Shown in pieces: positions 42,879 to 52,440 of a DNA stretch of 64,000 nucleotides. The position numbers and the translations under genes were made by a program. Every line of letters starts with the position of its first letter. The first letter of the stretch is position 1. The stretch comes from Parendozoicomonas haliclonae (lineage in GTDB: Bacteria; Pseudomonadota; Gammaproteobacteria; Pseudomonadales; Endozoicomonadaceae). The stretch covers positions 62,001 through 126,000 of the forward strand of contig NZ_FWPT01000005.1 in the NCBI RefSeq assembly GCF_900174585.1, in the 5' to 3' direction. The notes under the pieces were generated by a model, which saw only the letters and a list, made by a program, of their open reading frames with translations, searched no databases and was not told the origin of the DNA.

Positions 42879-45155
42879 ATGCACTGGACAGATGAACAAC
42901 GGGCGGTGATTCACCACCAGGGTGGACATGCCATCGTGACCGCCGTGGCGGGCAGTGGCAAGACCAGTACGTTGGTGGCCCATGTGCTGCATCAGCTGGA
43001 ACAGGGACAGGACCCTTCCAGGATGCTGGTGCTGATGTTTAACCGCAGTGCCCGGGAAGACTTTGAGCGCAAGCTGGCCAAAAGTCTGACCTCCCATGTA
43101 CGCCTACCGGATATCCGTACCTATCATTCCATGGGGCTGCGGCTGTACCAGAGCTTTGCCAAAGAAGGCCTGTTGCCAAGTTGGCATGGTGATCCACTGT
43201 CCAATGTGCGGATGGAACTGGAATGCTGGAAAATTCTGACCCGCATTGCCCCAGCCAGTATGCAGGACTCCCTGAAAAATAATAAAAGCAGCTGGGTCAG
43301 TGATATGACCGGGTTTATCGATCTGGTCAAAAGTACCACTCGCTCCCCGGAACAGGTGTTTGAGGAATATGACTTCGACAGCCGCAAGAAACTGCTGTTG
43401 GAGGGCTACCATGCTTTTGAAAGCTGGCGACTGGAGCAGGGGCTGATTACCTATGCCGATATGCTCTATCAGCCAGTGATGTTGATGCTGCGTCAGCCAG
43501 AGCTGGTGAAGCGGGTGACCAATCGTATGGATCTGATGCTGGTGGATGAGTATCAAGATACCAACGAAGTGCAGCATACCCTGTTGCGGATGATTGCCGG
43601 GCGTCGGGCCCAGGTGATGGTGGTCGGTGATCCGGATCAGACTATTTATGAATTTCGCGGCGCGCGCCCGGAATATATTCTGCGCACCTTTGCCGAGGAC
43701 TTTCCCAACCCTACGCCTTATACCCTCAGTTATACCTTTCGTTATGGCCATACCCTGGCACTGGTGGCGGATCATCTTATTATCAACAACGCCGGGCGCA
43801 CCGATACGCTCTGTATTGCCCACAGCAGCACTCCGGAAACCCGGGTAGAACGGGTGGAAGAGAGTGATCATGCCCGCTGGCTGGTGGCGAGAGTCAGTGA
43901 GCTGCAGCAGGATGGGTATGCACTGTCGGATATTGCTGTGCTGGTTCGGTTATGGAGTCAGTCGGTCACTCTGGAACTGGCTTTGCTGGAACAGGGCATT
44001 CCCTTCAACAGTGATGGCGAAAAGAGTGCGTTCGATCGGCAGGAGATTGAGCTGCTGATGGCATTAACTGAGTTGGCGGCCGGACGGTTCAGAGCACTCA
44101 CAGTCGAGAAACGCTACCAGAAGCTCTGGCAGATTCTGCGTTTTCCCCATATCGGTATTAAGGAGCAATGGCTGAAAGGCTTCTGTCGTCAGTTGGCGGA
44201 GCGGGAAGACGGCTTTGGTCGCTGGATGATGAAACAGGCGGAAGGGTATCTGGATGGGCTCAGTGATTTTCAGAAAACCCGGGTGCTGGAGCGTGGTCGT
44301 CAGCTGTTGCGAATGGAGCAGGGTGGTGACGAACCGACGGCCCGCTTGCTGCAGCGATATATTCTGGCGGTTGAGCTGAAGCGCTGGCTGATTGATTCAG
44401 CACTGGATCGGGATCGGGCTGAAGAGCAGTTGTTGGCGATCGACAGCTTCAACCGCTATCTGGCGAAAACCAAAATGGCGCCGGCTGCCACCTGCGAACT
44501 GATTGATGATCTTCAACAGCGTCGTAAGGCCAACAACCGTAACAAGTCGTCTGCAGCTCTGGTGTTGACCAGTATGCACAAATCCAAGGGGCTGGAGTGG
44601 CCGGTGGTGATTCTGCCGTCACTGATCGAGAAGCAACTGCCCTGCAGTATTGGTGATGATGCGCTGGAACCTGTCGGTCTGGAGGCGGAACGTCGATTGT
44701 TTTATGTGGCCATGACCCGGGCCAGAGAACATCTGATTCTGATGACTACGCCATTGCCTTCTGCTAAAGGGGGCAGTGCCGAGAGAATGCCCAGCCGGTT
44801 TATGACCGAGCTGCGGGATCGTCTGTCCTGTGAGGCAGGGGAGCAGTTGCATAAGCTATGTGCTGATACATCAGCTGCTGATGAACGCACCCTGACTATT
44901 CATTATCCTCGATCGGAAGTGTTGCAGCGTTATATCGCCACGGAGTGTCCGGATGTGCAGCTGGTGCAGGGCGCGAACCTCGACAAGACTGAGCTGGTTG
45001 CCGGCCTGCCCTGGCAGAAAAAGGAAGTAACCCATTCTATCTTTGGCGAGGGCATAGTGCTCTCTGAAACCGGAACCGACTTCAAGGTCCGGTTTATCGA
45101 GGATGGCAGTGTGTACGATTTCAGCAAAAAGAGTGCGCACCTCTATTTTGCCTGA
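42879..45155 (+). CDS. UvrD/Rep-family ATP-dependent DNA helicase
   Basis: 758 residues, superfamily 1A helicase. Motifs in order: Q-motif WTDEQRAVIHHQGG, Walker A TAVAGSGKTSTL, motif II MLVDEYQDTNEVQ, motif III VVGDPDQTIYEFRGARP, LTSMHKSKGLEWPVVILPS and FYVAMTRAREHLILM. It ends in a PcrA/UvrD-like tudor tail (HSIFGEGIVLSETGTDFKV). It differs from a standard UvrD or Rep at the N-terminus and is probably a paralogue. Its stop abuts the stop of the convergent DUF2147 gene with no gap. Confidence 0.93.
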   Translation: MHWTDEQRAVIHHQGGHAIVTAVAGSGKTSTLVAHVLHQLEQGQDPSRMLVLMFNRSAREDFERKLAKSLTSHVRLPDIRTYHSMGLRLYQSFAKEGLLPSWHGDPLSNVRMELECWKILTRIAPASMQDSLKNNKSSWVSDMTGFIDLVKSTTRSPEQVFEEYDFDSRKKLLLEGYHAFESWRLEQGLITYADMLYQPVMLMLRQPELVKRVTNRMDLMLVDEYQDTNEVQHTLLRMIAGRRAQVMVVGDPDQTIYEFRGARPEYILRTFAEDFPNPTPYTLSYTFRYGHTLALVADHLIINNAGRTDTLCIAHSSTPETRVERVEESDHARWLVARVSELQQDGYALSDIAVLVRLWSQSVTLELALLEQGIPFNSDGEKSAFDRQEIELLMALTELAAGRFRALTVEKRYQKLWQILRFPHIGIKEQWLKGFCRQLAEREDGFGRWMMKQAEGYLDGLSDFQKTRVLERGRQLLRMEQGGDEPTARLLQRYILAVELKRWLIDSALDRDRAEEQLLAIDSFNRYLAKTKMAPAATCELIDDLQQRRKANNRNKSSAALVLTSMHKSKGLEWPVVILPSLIEKQLPCSIGDDALEPVGLEAERRLFYVAMTRAREHLILMTTPLPSAKGGSAERMPSRFMTELRDRLSCEAGEQLHKLCADTSAADERTLTIHYPRSEVLQRYIATECPDVQLVQGANLDKTELVAGLPWQKKEVTHSIFGEGIVLSETGTDFKVRFIEDGSVYDFSKKSAHLYFA

Positions 45156-45641
45156 TTACTGGATGTTGTCCTGAGCTGTAGCCTCTTTACGAACCCAGAC
45201 CTGGGAGCGGCCAACCAGTGGAATGCCAATATAACCGCGCACTTTCAGCTTGCGGCCGTTTTCCATCAGTTTCATATTGGCGGAATAGGTCTTGCCGTTA
45301 TCCGGGTCGAGAATCTTGCCATTATCGTAGTTATCGCCGTCCGGCTGCATATTCCAGATGATTTCCATACCTTCAATCGGCTGGTTTTTATTACTGCCGG
45401 TGCAGGCAACACAGAGTTTGTCGGCATCGGTGCCTACCAGAATCTTCTCAACCTTGCCGTTATAGATACCGTTGTCTTCGGTGATACGCACGTAGCTAAT
45501 CGGCTCATGGGTGTTTTCATCGTAGGTGATCCATAAGCCTGCCGGGGACGCATACTCCGGAGCGGCCGAAGCCCAGGCTTGTGATACAAGTGCAGTCAGT
45601 GCCAGTAGAACCGGCAGAACCCCGCGGGTGATCAATCTCAT
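45156..45641 (-). CDS. DUF2147 family exported protein
   Basis: 161 residues. Signal peptide (MRLITRGVLPVLLALTALVSQAWA), then the DUF2147 beta-barrel-like domain: SPAGLWITYDENTHEPISYV, GIYNGKVEKIL, a Cys pair (LCVACTG), ILDPDNGKTYSANMKL and LKVRGYIGIPLVGRSQVWVR. Periplasmic, function unknown. Its ATG overlaps the stop of the upstream membrane-protein gene (ATGA). Confidence 0.92.
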   Translation of the reverse strand: MRLITRGVLPVLLALTALVSQAWASAAPEYASPAGLWITYDENTHEPISYVRITEDNGIYNGKVEKILVGTDADKLCVACTGSNKNQPIEGMEIIWNMQPDGDNYDNGKILDPDNGKTYSANMKLMENGRKLKVRGYIGIPLVGRSQVWVRKEATAQDNIQ

Positions 45642-46465
45642 GATTCATTCTCCTCAAGCAGATCTTCAGGTACGGTTTCGTCGTCCTGAGGCATTGCGGA
45701 CAGCTGACGCCTTAACCCTTCGAGACGTAGCTGCAGACGCTCATAGTTGTATTGCTTATCCATGCGCTCCCAGAAAAACCACACAGTCAGAACCGTGAGT
45801 GCCATGGTGCTGTTAAACAGACTGACAGTGGTCGGGGATTGCTGAAACAGGCTGCTCCAGCTGGATATGCCACCAGTATGAATGCTGGAACCAGTCAGAG
45901 TATTGGCCAGTAAGGTGTAAACCGAGGTCGAAACAGCCGATGCTCCCAGTCCGGCCAGCAGTGGTGTGCGAATCTCTTCCATAGGCAGAGCCGGAGTATT
46001 GCCACCTTCTGTCATAACACCCATCCAGGCGCCTCCGAGAATGGCGGGTAGCCAGTTGTGCGCGAGGCTGTGCAGGCTGGCACGCAGGTAGCGGTTACTG
46101 AGTCCGGAGGTGGATTGATAATCGGTCAGAGGTTGCAGGGCCGGGTTGGTGATGGTTTGCAGCAGATTCCCGCACAGTCCGGAAGCCAGAATGCCCAGCC
46201 CGGTGTAGATCGCGGCCCGGGTTCCGGAGGTCTGTTCATTAATGGCATCTACCTGCTCGACGTCACGGCTGACCCGCTGGATTTCATCCAGCAGATGTTG
46301 ACCATAAGCCTGAGGGTTCCATTGAGCGGGCTGATCCGATTCTGCCATGACAGGGCTGCCTGTTGTCAGCAGCCAGAGTGTTACCCCGGCAGTTGCTGCA
46401 AAGCCTGCCCGTCTGATCTGGTGTTTACTGATGAAGTGCTCAGTTTCTCTCAACCCTGCGCCCAC
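45638..46465 (-). CDS. membrane protein of unknown function, coupled to DUF2147 gene
   Basis: 275 residues. An N-terminal signal-like segment (AGFAATAGVTLWLLTTGSPVMA), then at least three hydrophobic stretches rich in small residues (AAIYTGLGILASGLCG, WLPAILGGAWMGVM, LLAGLGASAVSTSVYTLLA) and a last one (TMALTVLTVWFFW) before an acidic tail. No family recognised. The ATGA overlap shows translational coupling to the DUF2147 protein, so the two likely work at the same envelope site. Confidence 0.7.
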   Translation of the reverse strand: MGAGLRETEHFISKHQIRRAGFAATAGVTLWLLTTGSPVMAESDQPAQWNPQAYGQHLLDEIQRVSRDVEQVDAINEQTSGTRAAIYTGLGILASGLCGNLLQTITNPALQPLTDYQSTSGLSNRYLRASLHSLAHNWLPAILGGAWMGVMTEGGNTPALPMEEIRTPLLAGLGASAVSTSVYTLLANTLTGSSIHTGGISSWSSLFQQSPTTVSLFNSTMALTVLTVWFFWERMDKQYNYERLQLRLEGLRRQLSAMPQDDETVPEDLLEENES

Positions 46466-46494
46466 CCTTTTTTATCAAAGGCGGGCAATTATAG

Positions 46495-47481
46495 TCACGG
46501 GCTAAAGAGCTTGCTGCGTACCGAGCTGCGGTATTGGCCCGGAGTTGTTTCCATATGTTTCCGGAATACCCGGGAAAAGTAACCGGGATCCTGAAAACCG
46601 CAGCGCAGGGCAATATCACAAATATCAAGATTGGTGCTGGTCAGCAGATCCCGGGCCTTTTCCACCCGCAACCGCAGCAGCCATTGAGAAGGCGTGAGCC
46701 CGGTGGCTTCCAGAAACCGGCGGTTGAGGGTGCGCTGGCTCATGGAGAACTGTTTGGCCACATCAGCAAAGGAGAGGAGAGTGGGGTAATGCTCATGTAG
46801 CCACTGCTGAACCATCACAATACTTTCATCCTGATGGGGAGAGCTGTTTTCAAAGGAGTAGAACAGTTCGCTGTAACGGCGGCGGATTTCCGGTGAGAAC
46901 TGCTGGGCCACCCGGGATGCAGTGGCTGATGAGAACATCTGCTCGATCAGGTGGATGGTCAGATCAGCGATGGAGTTCACGCTGCCGGCACAATAGAGAT
47001 TGCCGGACTGGGTTAGCAGATGGTGCCGCTTCAGCAGCAGCTCCGGATGAAGCTTGTGCAGCCTGTCCAGATAGTACCAATGGGTGGTGGCTGGCTGGCC
47101 ATCCAGCAGTCCAGTATCCGCCAACAGAAACACACCGGTGCCGGTGGCACAGATTTTCGCTCCCCCTTGATGCTGGATAATCAGCCACTCCTTCAGGGTT
47201 TGCCACTGTTGGGAGCGGACGGAAGGGTTGCGCCAGAATGAGGGGATAAAAATCACATCGGTCTGGGGAGTGGTGCTCAGAGTGGCGTCGGGCTGCAGTC
47301 TCAGACCGCCGGTACAGCGAACAGGCTGGCTGTTTTCTCCGGTCACCAGCAGCTCGGAATCCTGATCGTGGATGCGGTTGGCCCGCTGCATATGCAGGGC
47401 GGCGGTCAGCATCTCCAGCGGCAGTGACAGGCTGGTGGTGATCATCCCTTCCAGGGCGAGCAGGCAGATGGTTTGAGGCAT
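46495..47481 (-). CDS. GlxA/AraC-family transcriptional regulator
   Basis: 328 residues: an N-terminal DJ-1/PfpI-like domain (ICLLALEGMITTSLSLPLEML, GGAKICATGTGVFLLADTGLL) as in GlxA-type regulators, with the nucleophile-elbow Cys in ICATGTGVF, and a C-terminal AraC helix-turn-helix pair (FADVAKQFSMSQRTLNRRF, DICDIALRCGFQDPGYFSRVFRKHM). Divergent from the FabY-like gene with about 140 bp between; control of that gene is possible but not shown. Confidence 0.93.
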   Translation of the reverse strand: MPQTICLLALEGMITTSLSLPLEMLTAALHMQRANRIHDQDSELLVTGENSQPVRCTGGLRLQPDATLSTTPQTDVIFIPSFWRNPSVRSQQWQTLKEWLIIQHQGGAKICATGTGVFLLADTGLLDGQPATTHWYYLDRLHKLHPELLLKRHHLLTQSGNLYCAGSVNSIADLTIHLIEQMFSSATASRVAQQFSPEIRRRYSELFYSFENSSPHQDESIVMVQQWLHEHYPTLLSFADVAKQFSMSQRTLNRRFLEATGLTPSQWLLRLRVEKARDLLTSTNLDICDIALRCGFQDPGYFSRVFRKHMETTPGQYRSSVRSKLFSP

Positions 47482-47619
47482 ATAAAGGACGCCAATAAGA
47501 CAAAATGAGTGCTATGGCTAAATAGTTGCACTGTGTGGCTAAAATGTCCAATCACGAGCTTACATAAGTGCTTAGAATGCGTTCAATATTTTTCCCCTTT
47601 GTCTCTGGTCGAGGTTGCT

Positions 47620-49458
47620 ATGTCCCGACTTCCTGTCATTGTTGCCCAGGGCGGTATCGGCCCGGCCGGCCGCACCTCCGGCTTTCACGCCTATCGTCGG
47701 TTGGTCTTTGATGCCCTGTCTGCTCCTCAGGCCTCCAGTACTCTGGCCAGTCTGTCCCGGTTAACCGGTTTGGCAGCGGATAATGCTGATGCTCTGCTGG
47801 CCTCAACACTGGTGCGTAAGCTGGATGGTTCCCTGTTTGATGCTGATGCGGTGCTGAACCATCGGGCGCTGACCGCTCAGGGTACTGCGGAGCTGTTGCT
47901 GTCCCGCCGCCAACTACCAAGCCCTCTGCCTGCCGGCTGGGTGGTCAATGAAACGGCCGACCGGAAGATTGTGAAAGTGACCATGCCGGCCGGTCAGGCA
48001 CTGCTGGTGCCGGAAACCATCAGTTTACCGGTGCATGCCGCCGGTCAGCTGCCAACCGGATTCAAACCGGAAGCCTTATATCCGGCGCGCAGCCATCCCC
48101 GCGGTCTGGCCATGACTGTCTATGGTGCCTCTGATGCTATCAGCTCCATGGGCATTGACTGGAATGTGATTGATCAGCTGGTGCGTCCGGAACAGGTTTC
48201 CGTGTATGCCGGCAGCAGCATGAGTCAGCTTGATCAGAATGGTAATGGCGGTATGCTGCAGGCCCGGTTGAAGGGAAAGCGGGTAACTTCCAAGCAGTTA
48301 CCATTGGGTTTCTCGGAAATGCCGGCAGACTTTATCAACGCCTATATCCTTGGCAGTCTGGGTGCTACCGGAACCAGCATGGGGGCCTGTGCCACCTTCC
48401 TGTATAACCTGCGTCATGCCATGGACGATATTGCCAGCGGCAGGACCCGTGTGGCTCTGGTGGGTAACAGTGAAGCCCCGCTGACCCCGGAAGTGATTGA
48501 AGGCTATGCCACCATGGGCGCACTGGCTTCAGACAAGGCACTGCGAATTCTGGAGGGATTGTCCGAAGCTCAGGAGCCGGACTATCGCCGGGCCTGTCGT
48601 CCGTTTGGCAATAACTGTGGTTTTACTCTGGCGGAATCGGCACAGTTCTTTGTGCTGATGGATGATGAGCTGGCGTTACAGACGGGTGCCGATATTCTGG
48701 GTGCAGTCGGTGGTGTGTTCGTTAATGCCGATGGTCATAAGAAGTCGATCTCCAGCCCGGGGGCCGGTAACTACATCACTATGGCGCGAGCTGCGGCTTT
48801 GGGTCGCAATATTCTCGGGGCTGAATCTCTGCAGCAGCGCTCCTTTGTTCAGGCGCACGGTACCGGCACCGGGCAAAACCGAGTGACCGAATCCGCCATC
48901 CTCAGCGATACTGCTAAAGCGTTTGGTATTGAGAACTGGGCAGTATCAGCAGTGAAGAGTTATGTAGGTCACTCTCTGGCTACCGCCGCAGCTGACCAGC
49001 TGATGTCTACTCTGGGTGCATTTGCCCATGGTCGGGTACCGGGCATTCGGACGATTGCCGGTCAAACGGCAGATGACGTGCATACCGACAACCTGAATAT
49101 TCTGACGAACCACCTGGAAACCGGTGCCGAGAACCTGGATATGGCGTTGCTGAATGCCAAAGGTTTTGGTGGTAATAACGCCACAGCGCTGGTCATTGCT
49201 CCGCATAAAGCCCGGGAAATGCTGGCCAAACGTCATGGCAAGCCGCTGATGAGTGTCTGGGAAAAGAACCATGAAACTGTGCAGGCGAAGCAGGAAGCGA
49301 ATGAGTCCCGCCACCTTTCTGGTGAATACACGCCGGTTTATATATTTGGTGAAGGTGTGATTGAACCAGAGGCGATTACAGTCACTTCTGAGCGCGTGAC
49401 ACTGGCAGGCCGTGAAGTCCCTCTGCCGACCGAAAATCCGTTTGCAGATTTTGTCTAA
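47620..49458 (+). CDS. fabY: beta-ketoacyl-ACP synthase, FabY-like
   Basis: 612 residues from ATG 47620, five bases after GAGG; a further upstream in-frame TTG at 47509 is rejected. Thiolase-fold condensing enzyme with a Cys-His-His triad: Cys257 in TSMGACATF, His413 in QAHGTGTGQNR and His451 in SYVGHSLATAAADQ. It is about 200 residues longer than FabB/FabF, with an extra N-terminal domain, the size and layout of Pseudomonas FabY, which starts fatty acid synthesis from malonyl-ACP. The FabY name rests on length and layout, so it is a probable rather than certain call. Followed by a terminator. Confidence 0.85.
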   Translation: MSRLPVIVAQGGIGPAGRTSGFHAYRRLVFDALSAPQASSTLASLSRLTGLAADNADALLASTLVRKLDGSLFDADAVLNHRALTAQGTAELLLSRRQLPSPLPAGWVVNETADRKIVKVTMPAGQALLVPETISLPVHAAGQLPTGFKPEALYPARSHPRGLAMTVYGASDAISSMGIDWNVIDQLVRPEQVSVYAGSSMSQLDQNGNGGMLQARLKGKRVTSKQLPLGFSEMPADFINAYILGSLGATGTSMGACATFLYNLRHAMDDIASGRTRVALVGNSEAPLTPEVIEGYATMGALASDKALRILEGLSEAQEPDYRRACRPFGNNCGFTLAESAQFFVLMDDELALQTGADILGAVGGVFVNADGHKKSISSPGAGNYITMARAAALGRNILGAESLQQRSFVQAHGTGTGQNRVTESAILSDTAKAFGIENWAVSAVKSYVGHSLATAAADQLMSTLGAFAHGRVPGIRTIAGQTADDVHTDNLNILTNHLETGAENLDMALLNAKGFGGNNATALVIAPHKAREMLAKRHGKPLMSVWEKNHETVQAKQEANESRHLSGEYTPVYIFGEGVIEPEAITVTSERVTLAGREVPLPTENPFADFV

Positions 49459-49486
49459 CCCGCATTAATTGATAAAACCTTTCCTA

Positions 49487-49524
49487 CCCCTGATATACCT
49501 GTGTCGTATGTCAGGGGTGTTTTT
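49487..49524 (+). terminator. intrinsic terminator after the FabY-like gene
   Basis: 12-bp stem with one G-U-type pair (CCCCTGATATAC / GTATGTCAGGGG), 7-nt loop, then TGTTTTTATT. Confidence 0.85.
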
Positions 49525-49536
49525 ATTGGCTGTATT

Positions 49537-49565
49537 TTGTACAATCCCGACAAATAACGTGTAAT
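49537..49565 (+). promoter_or_regulatory. candidate sigma-70 promoter for the PI-PLC gene
   Basis: TTGTAC, a 17-bp spacer and TGTAAT (5 of 6 match to TATAAT), placed between the terminator and the ORF, about 80 bp before the ATG. Confidence 0.35.
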
Positions 49566-49644
49566 TTCTTGTAAGTATTACTGGAGGTTGCGCGGTTCTT
49601 TCCATGTAGTAACGCTGTATTCTAATAATAACAACAGGTACGTT

Positions 49645-51297
49645 ATGCTACCGAAACTCCCCTCCTGGTCTGCCCGCGGGTTGGCCGGCTTGCTGATATC
49701 CGGTGTATTGGGTTTTAGCTCTTATGCTGCAGCCGGCACTGTCGATGACTTTGAAAACAGCTGGGCCGGCAAGGCTCTAAAGCATCAGAGCCAGCTGAGT
49801 AATCATGCGCCTCTCAGTACCATCAATATGATGGGCACCCATAATTCCTATAACTCCGAAGTGTATACAACACCGTTACGCTATCTGGATCCCCAGCAGA
49901 AATTCTCCATTGGTGATCAGCTGAGGATGGGAGCCCGTTTTCTGGAACTGGATGCCCACTGGACTGCCCATACCCACGGCTGGGCCTGGGAGTGGGGCGT
50001 GGATATGCTGCTCTGTCACTCCGGTATCGGTGCCGAGATGGGCGATCTGGATGTAGGTTGCAGCCTGACCGATCGTCGTTTGACCGATGGTTTGCAGGAG
50101 ATCAAATCCTGGCTGGATGGTAACCCCAATGAAGTGATCATTCTTTATATTGAAGATCATACCAATGGCGAGCATGCCATTCTCAGAGAACAGCTGAACA
50201 GCAAGCTGGGCGAAAGAATTTACAAGAGTGGCAGCTGTCGTGCGATTCCGGATGAGCTGAGCCGTGCTGATGTGTTGGAAGCCGGTAAGCAGGTGGTACT
50301 CTGGAAAGACAAGGGCTGTGCCAATGATACTGAGCTGGCAGGTATGGCGTTTTCCGGTCTGGGTAATGTCCGTCGGGTGTATGAGGATGCGACCAATGTT
50401 GCCGCTATCAGTGACTTCTTTACCGGTGGTGGCGGTGTTGAACGGATCAGCGCCGAAGACGTAGGGCAGGCATTCCTGCAGGGTGTCAATATCGTCAACC
50501 TCGATGATATGACCCCGAAAGATGGACGACTGCAGGCGGGTGTCTGGAGCTGGGATGTTAATGAACCCAATAATTATCAGGGTAACCAGGACTGTGCAGT
50601 CAGCTGGGCCAATGGCCGCTGGGACGATGCCCGGTGTAGTGTGTCCGAATTCTTCGCCTGTGAAAATGCCGAAGGCCAGTGGGCCGTCAGCCAGCGCGAT
50701 GGCGAGTGGTTTGAAGGTGTTGCTGCCTGTGAGGAATTAGGTAATGGTTTTGCTTTCTCTGTACCGGACAGCACGCTGGATAACGAAGCTCTGAAACAGG
50801 CCAAGGCCAGCATCGGGGTTGAGCGGGTCTGGCTAAATTATCACGATCTTGATCAGGAAGGTGTCTGGGAAGTGGTGGGTCGTAAAACCTTTAGCGGCCT
50901 GATCTTCCGTGAACTGCGTGATGAGCGCAGCGGCCGCTGCCTGGATATCAGTGGTAACAACAGCAGCAACGGCACCAATGTTCAGCTGTGGGATTGCAAC
51001 GGTACCGGCGCGCAGAAGTGGGCCTTGAATGCTCTCACTGGTCAGATGATTAACGCTAATGGCCGCTGTCTGGATATTCCAGGTGATGACAATGGTGTCG
51101 GCAATGGTGCCAATGTTCAGATCTGGTCCTGTCAGGAACAGGCCGTCGATCAGCGCTGGATACTGGACGGTGGCGTGCTGAAAAATCAGAAGAACCCCGC
51201 CATTGTTCTGGATGCCTATGGAACCGACAAAGGAAGTAACGCCGGTCTCTGGGAAAGCCATGGTGGCAGCAATCAGCAGTGGGTGTGGGGGCAGTAA
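49645..51297 (+). CDS. secreted PI-PLC X-like protein with C-type-lectin-like and ricin-B lectin domains
   Basis: 550 residues from ATG 49645 (AGGT 8 bases upstream). Signal peptide ending SYAAAG. PI-PLC X-type catalytic barrel: GTHNSYN (His66), RFLELDAHW (Glu101, Asp103) and LLCHSG (His125), the metal and acid-base residues of the bacterial type. Residues about 295-410 hold C-type-lectin-like sequence in swapped order: NEPNNYQGNQDC and GRWDDARC first, then GEWFEGVAACEELGNGFAFS and VWLNYHDLDQEGVW. The C-terminal 120 residues are a ricin-B QxW lectin (RCLDISGNNSSNGTNVQLWDC, RCLDIPGDDN, NAGLWESHGGSNQQW). Likely a secreted lipase-type enzyme that binds host or environmental glycans. Confidence 0.88.
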   Translation: MLPKLPSWSARGLAGLLISGVLGFSSYAAAGTVDDFENSWAGKALKHQSQLSNHAPLSTINMMGTHNSYNSEVYTTPLRYLDPQQKFSIGDQLRMGARFLELDAHWTAHTHGWAWEWGVDMLLCHSGIGAEMGDLDVGCSLTDRRLTDGLQEIKSWLDGNPNEVIILYIEDHTNGEHAILREQLNSKLGERIYKSGSCRAIPDELSRADVLEAGKQVVLWKDKGCANDTELAGMAFSGLGNVRRVYEDATNVAAISDFFTGGGGVERISAEDVGQAFLQGVNIVNLDDMTPKDGRLQAGVWSWDVNEPNNYQGNQDCAVSWANGRWDDARCSVSEFFACENAEGQWAVSQRDGEWFEGVAACEELGNGFAFSVPDSTLDNEALKQAKASIGVERVWLNYHDLDQEGVWEVVGRKTFSGLIFRELRDERSGRCLDISGNNSSNGTNVQLWDCNGTGAQKWALNALTGQMINANGRCLDIPGDDNGVGNGANVQIWSCQEQAVDQRWILDGGVLKNQKNPAIVLDAYGTDKGSNAGLWESHGGSNQQWVWGQ

Positions 51298-51376
51298 AAC
51301 ACCTACAGTGGGCAGAGTGTTACGCTCTGCCTGCTGATACAGATTGAACATAGACTCACAGCAAGGAGCACTGTCT

Positions 51377-52324
51377 ATGGGACTTGATTACAAACTGGTT
51401 TTCAGTGGTGACATTGACGACGATATCAGCCCGGAGCTGGCTCGTGAAAACGTCAGTCGTCTTTTGAAAGTCCCTGATCAGCGCAAGATTGAATTGCTGT
51501 TCTCAGGTAAAACCGTTGTTATAAAAAAAGGGCTGGATGCCCGTCAGGCCGAAAAATATCGACGGGCACTCAGTGAAGCCGGATTGCTGGTATCCATTGA
51601 CCCGCCTTTGGAGCTGGTTAGGGATGACCCTGATTCCGAGCTGGTGCTGGAAGCTGATGTCTTAAAGGCCATAGATCAGGCCCATTCACAAATGAACTAC
51701 AAGCTGGTGGATAGCCCAATTGCACCAGTGTTCGCCACCGATTCCATGGATTCTGTTCACTTTATTGCGGACCAGGCTGTTGATGCTAAAGAGTCTGAGT
51801 CGGAAGAAGTACAGACTGAGGAAACTCTTCAGCCACGCAAAGCCGATGCCAGGGATTTTATTCAGCCAGCGGCGGACAGTGATAACAGTCCTTCGATTAA
51901 CGACAGCTTCTCTCCCTTTACAGAACCCGCACTGACTGAAACCTTTCAAAAGGTCGAACTGGCTCAGCCTAAACTTGACCGAAACAACTCTGGTCGAGAT
52001 GAACCTGATATTCCTGAGGAAGTAAGGGGATTGTCGTGGGGTGGCTTCTGGCTGACCTTTATCTGGGGTTTGTTTAATCGCACGTATATTTCCCTGCTGG
52101 CCTTGGTGCCGGTTGTCAATCTGGTGATTCCTTTTTATCTGTTGTTCAAGGGCCGTGAACTGGCCTGGCGCAAAAAACACTGGGACAGTTTCGAGCATTT
52201 TCAGCGAGTCCAAAAATTTTGGGGCGCTGTCGGGCTGGTTCTGGTCTTGGGAGTACTCTGCACCTTATTTCTTATCGCGCAGTCGGAGGTGGGGGAGTTT
52301 CTGCGCCAGCATTCTTCCGGTTAA
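51377..52324 (+). CDS. DUF2628-like membrane protein with N-terminal alpha/beta domain
   Basis: 315 residues from ATG 51377 (AGGAG ten bases upstream). N-terminal domain of about 75 residues (YKLVFSGDIDDDISPELA, ELLFSGKTVVIKKGLDARQAEKYRRAL), a small alpha/beta unit seen at the start of several uncharacterised gammaproteobacterial membrane proteins. A long acidic linker follows, then two membrane segments (SWGGFWLTFIWGLFNRTYI, ALVPVVNLVIPFYLLFKG) with an RELAWRKKHW stretch as in DUF2628, and one more helix. Function unknown. Confidence 0.78.
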   Translation: MGLDYKLVFSGDIDDDISPELARENVSRLLKVPDQRKIELLFSGKTVVIKKGLDARQAEKYRRALSEAGLLVSIDPPLELVRDDPDSELVLEADVLKAIDQAHSQMNYKLVDSPIAPVFATDSMDSVHFIADQAVDAKESESEEVQTEETLQPRKADARDFIQPAADSDNSPSINDSFSPFTEPALTETFQKVELAQPKLDRNNSGRDEPDIPEEVRGLSWGGFWLTFIWGLFNRTYISLLALVPVVNLVIPFYLLFKGRELAWRKKHWDSFEHFQRVQKFWGAVGLVLVLGVLCTLFLIAQSEVGEFLRQHSSG

Positions 52325-52440
52325 ATCTTGAAGGAGCAGGACAGGCTCTTCCCAGAGCGCAAAGAGATTGTCTATGCTGAGGCAATTTAAGATACTGCCA
52401 CACTCAATTTGCTGGTGAATCACCGTTCACGGAGACTGAC

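Noticed and set aside
41925-43097. 390-codon minus-strand frame across the carboxypeptidase and helicase genes
   Set aside because: Antisense to two well-supported genes; His/Gln-rich composition typical of a shadow frame.
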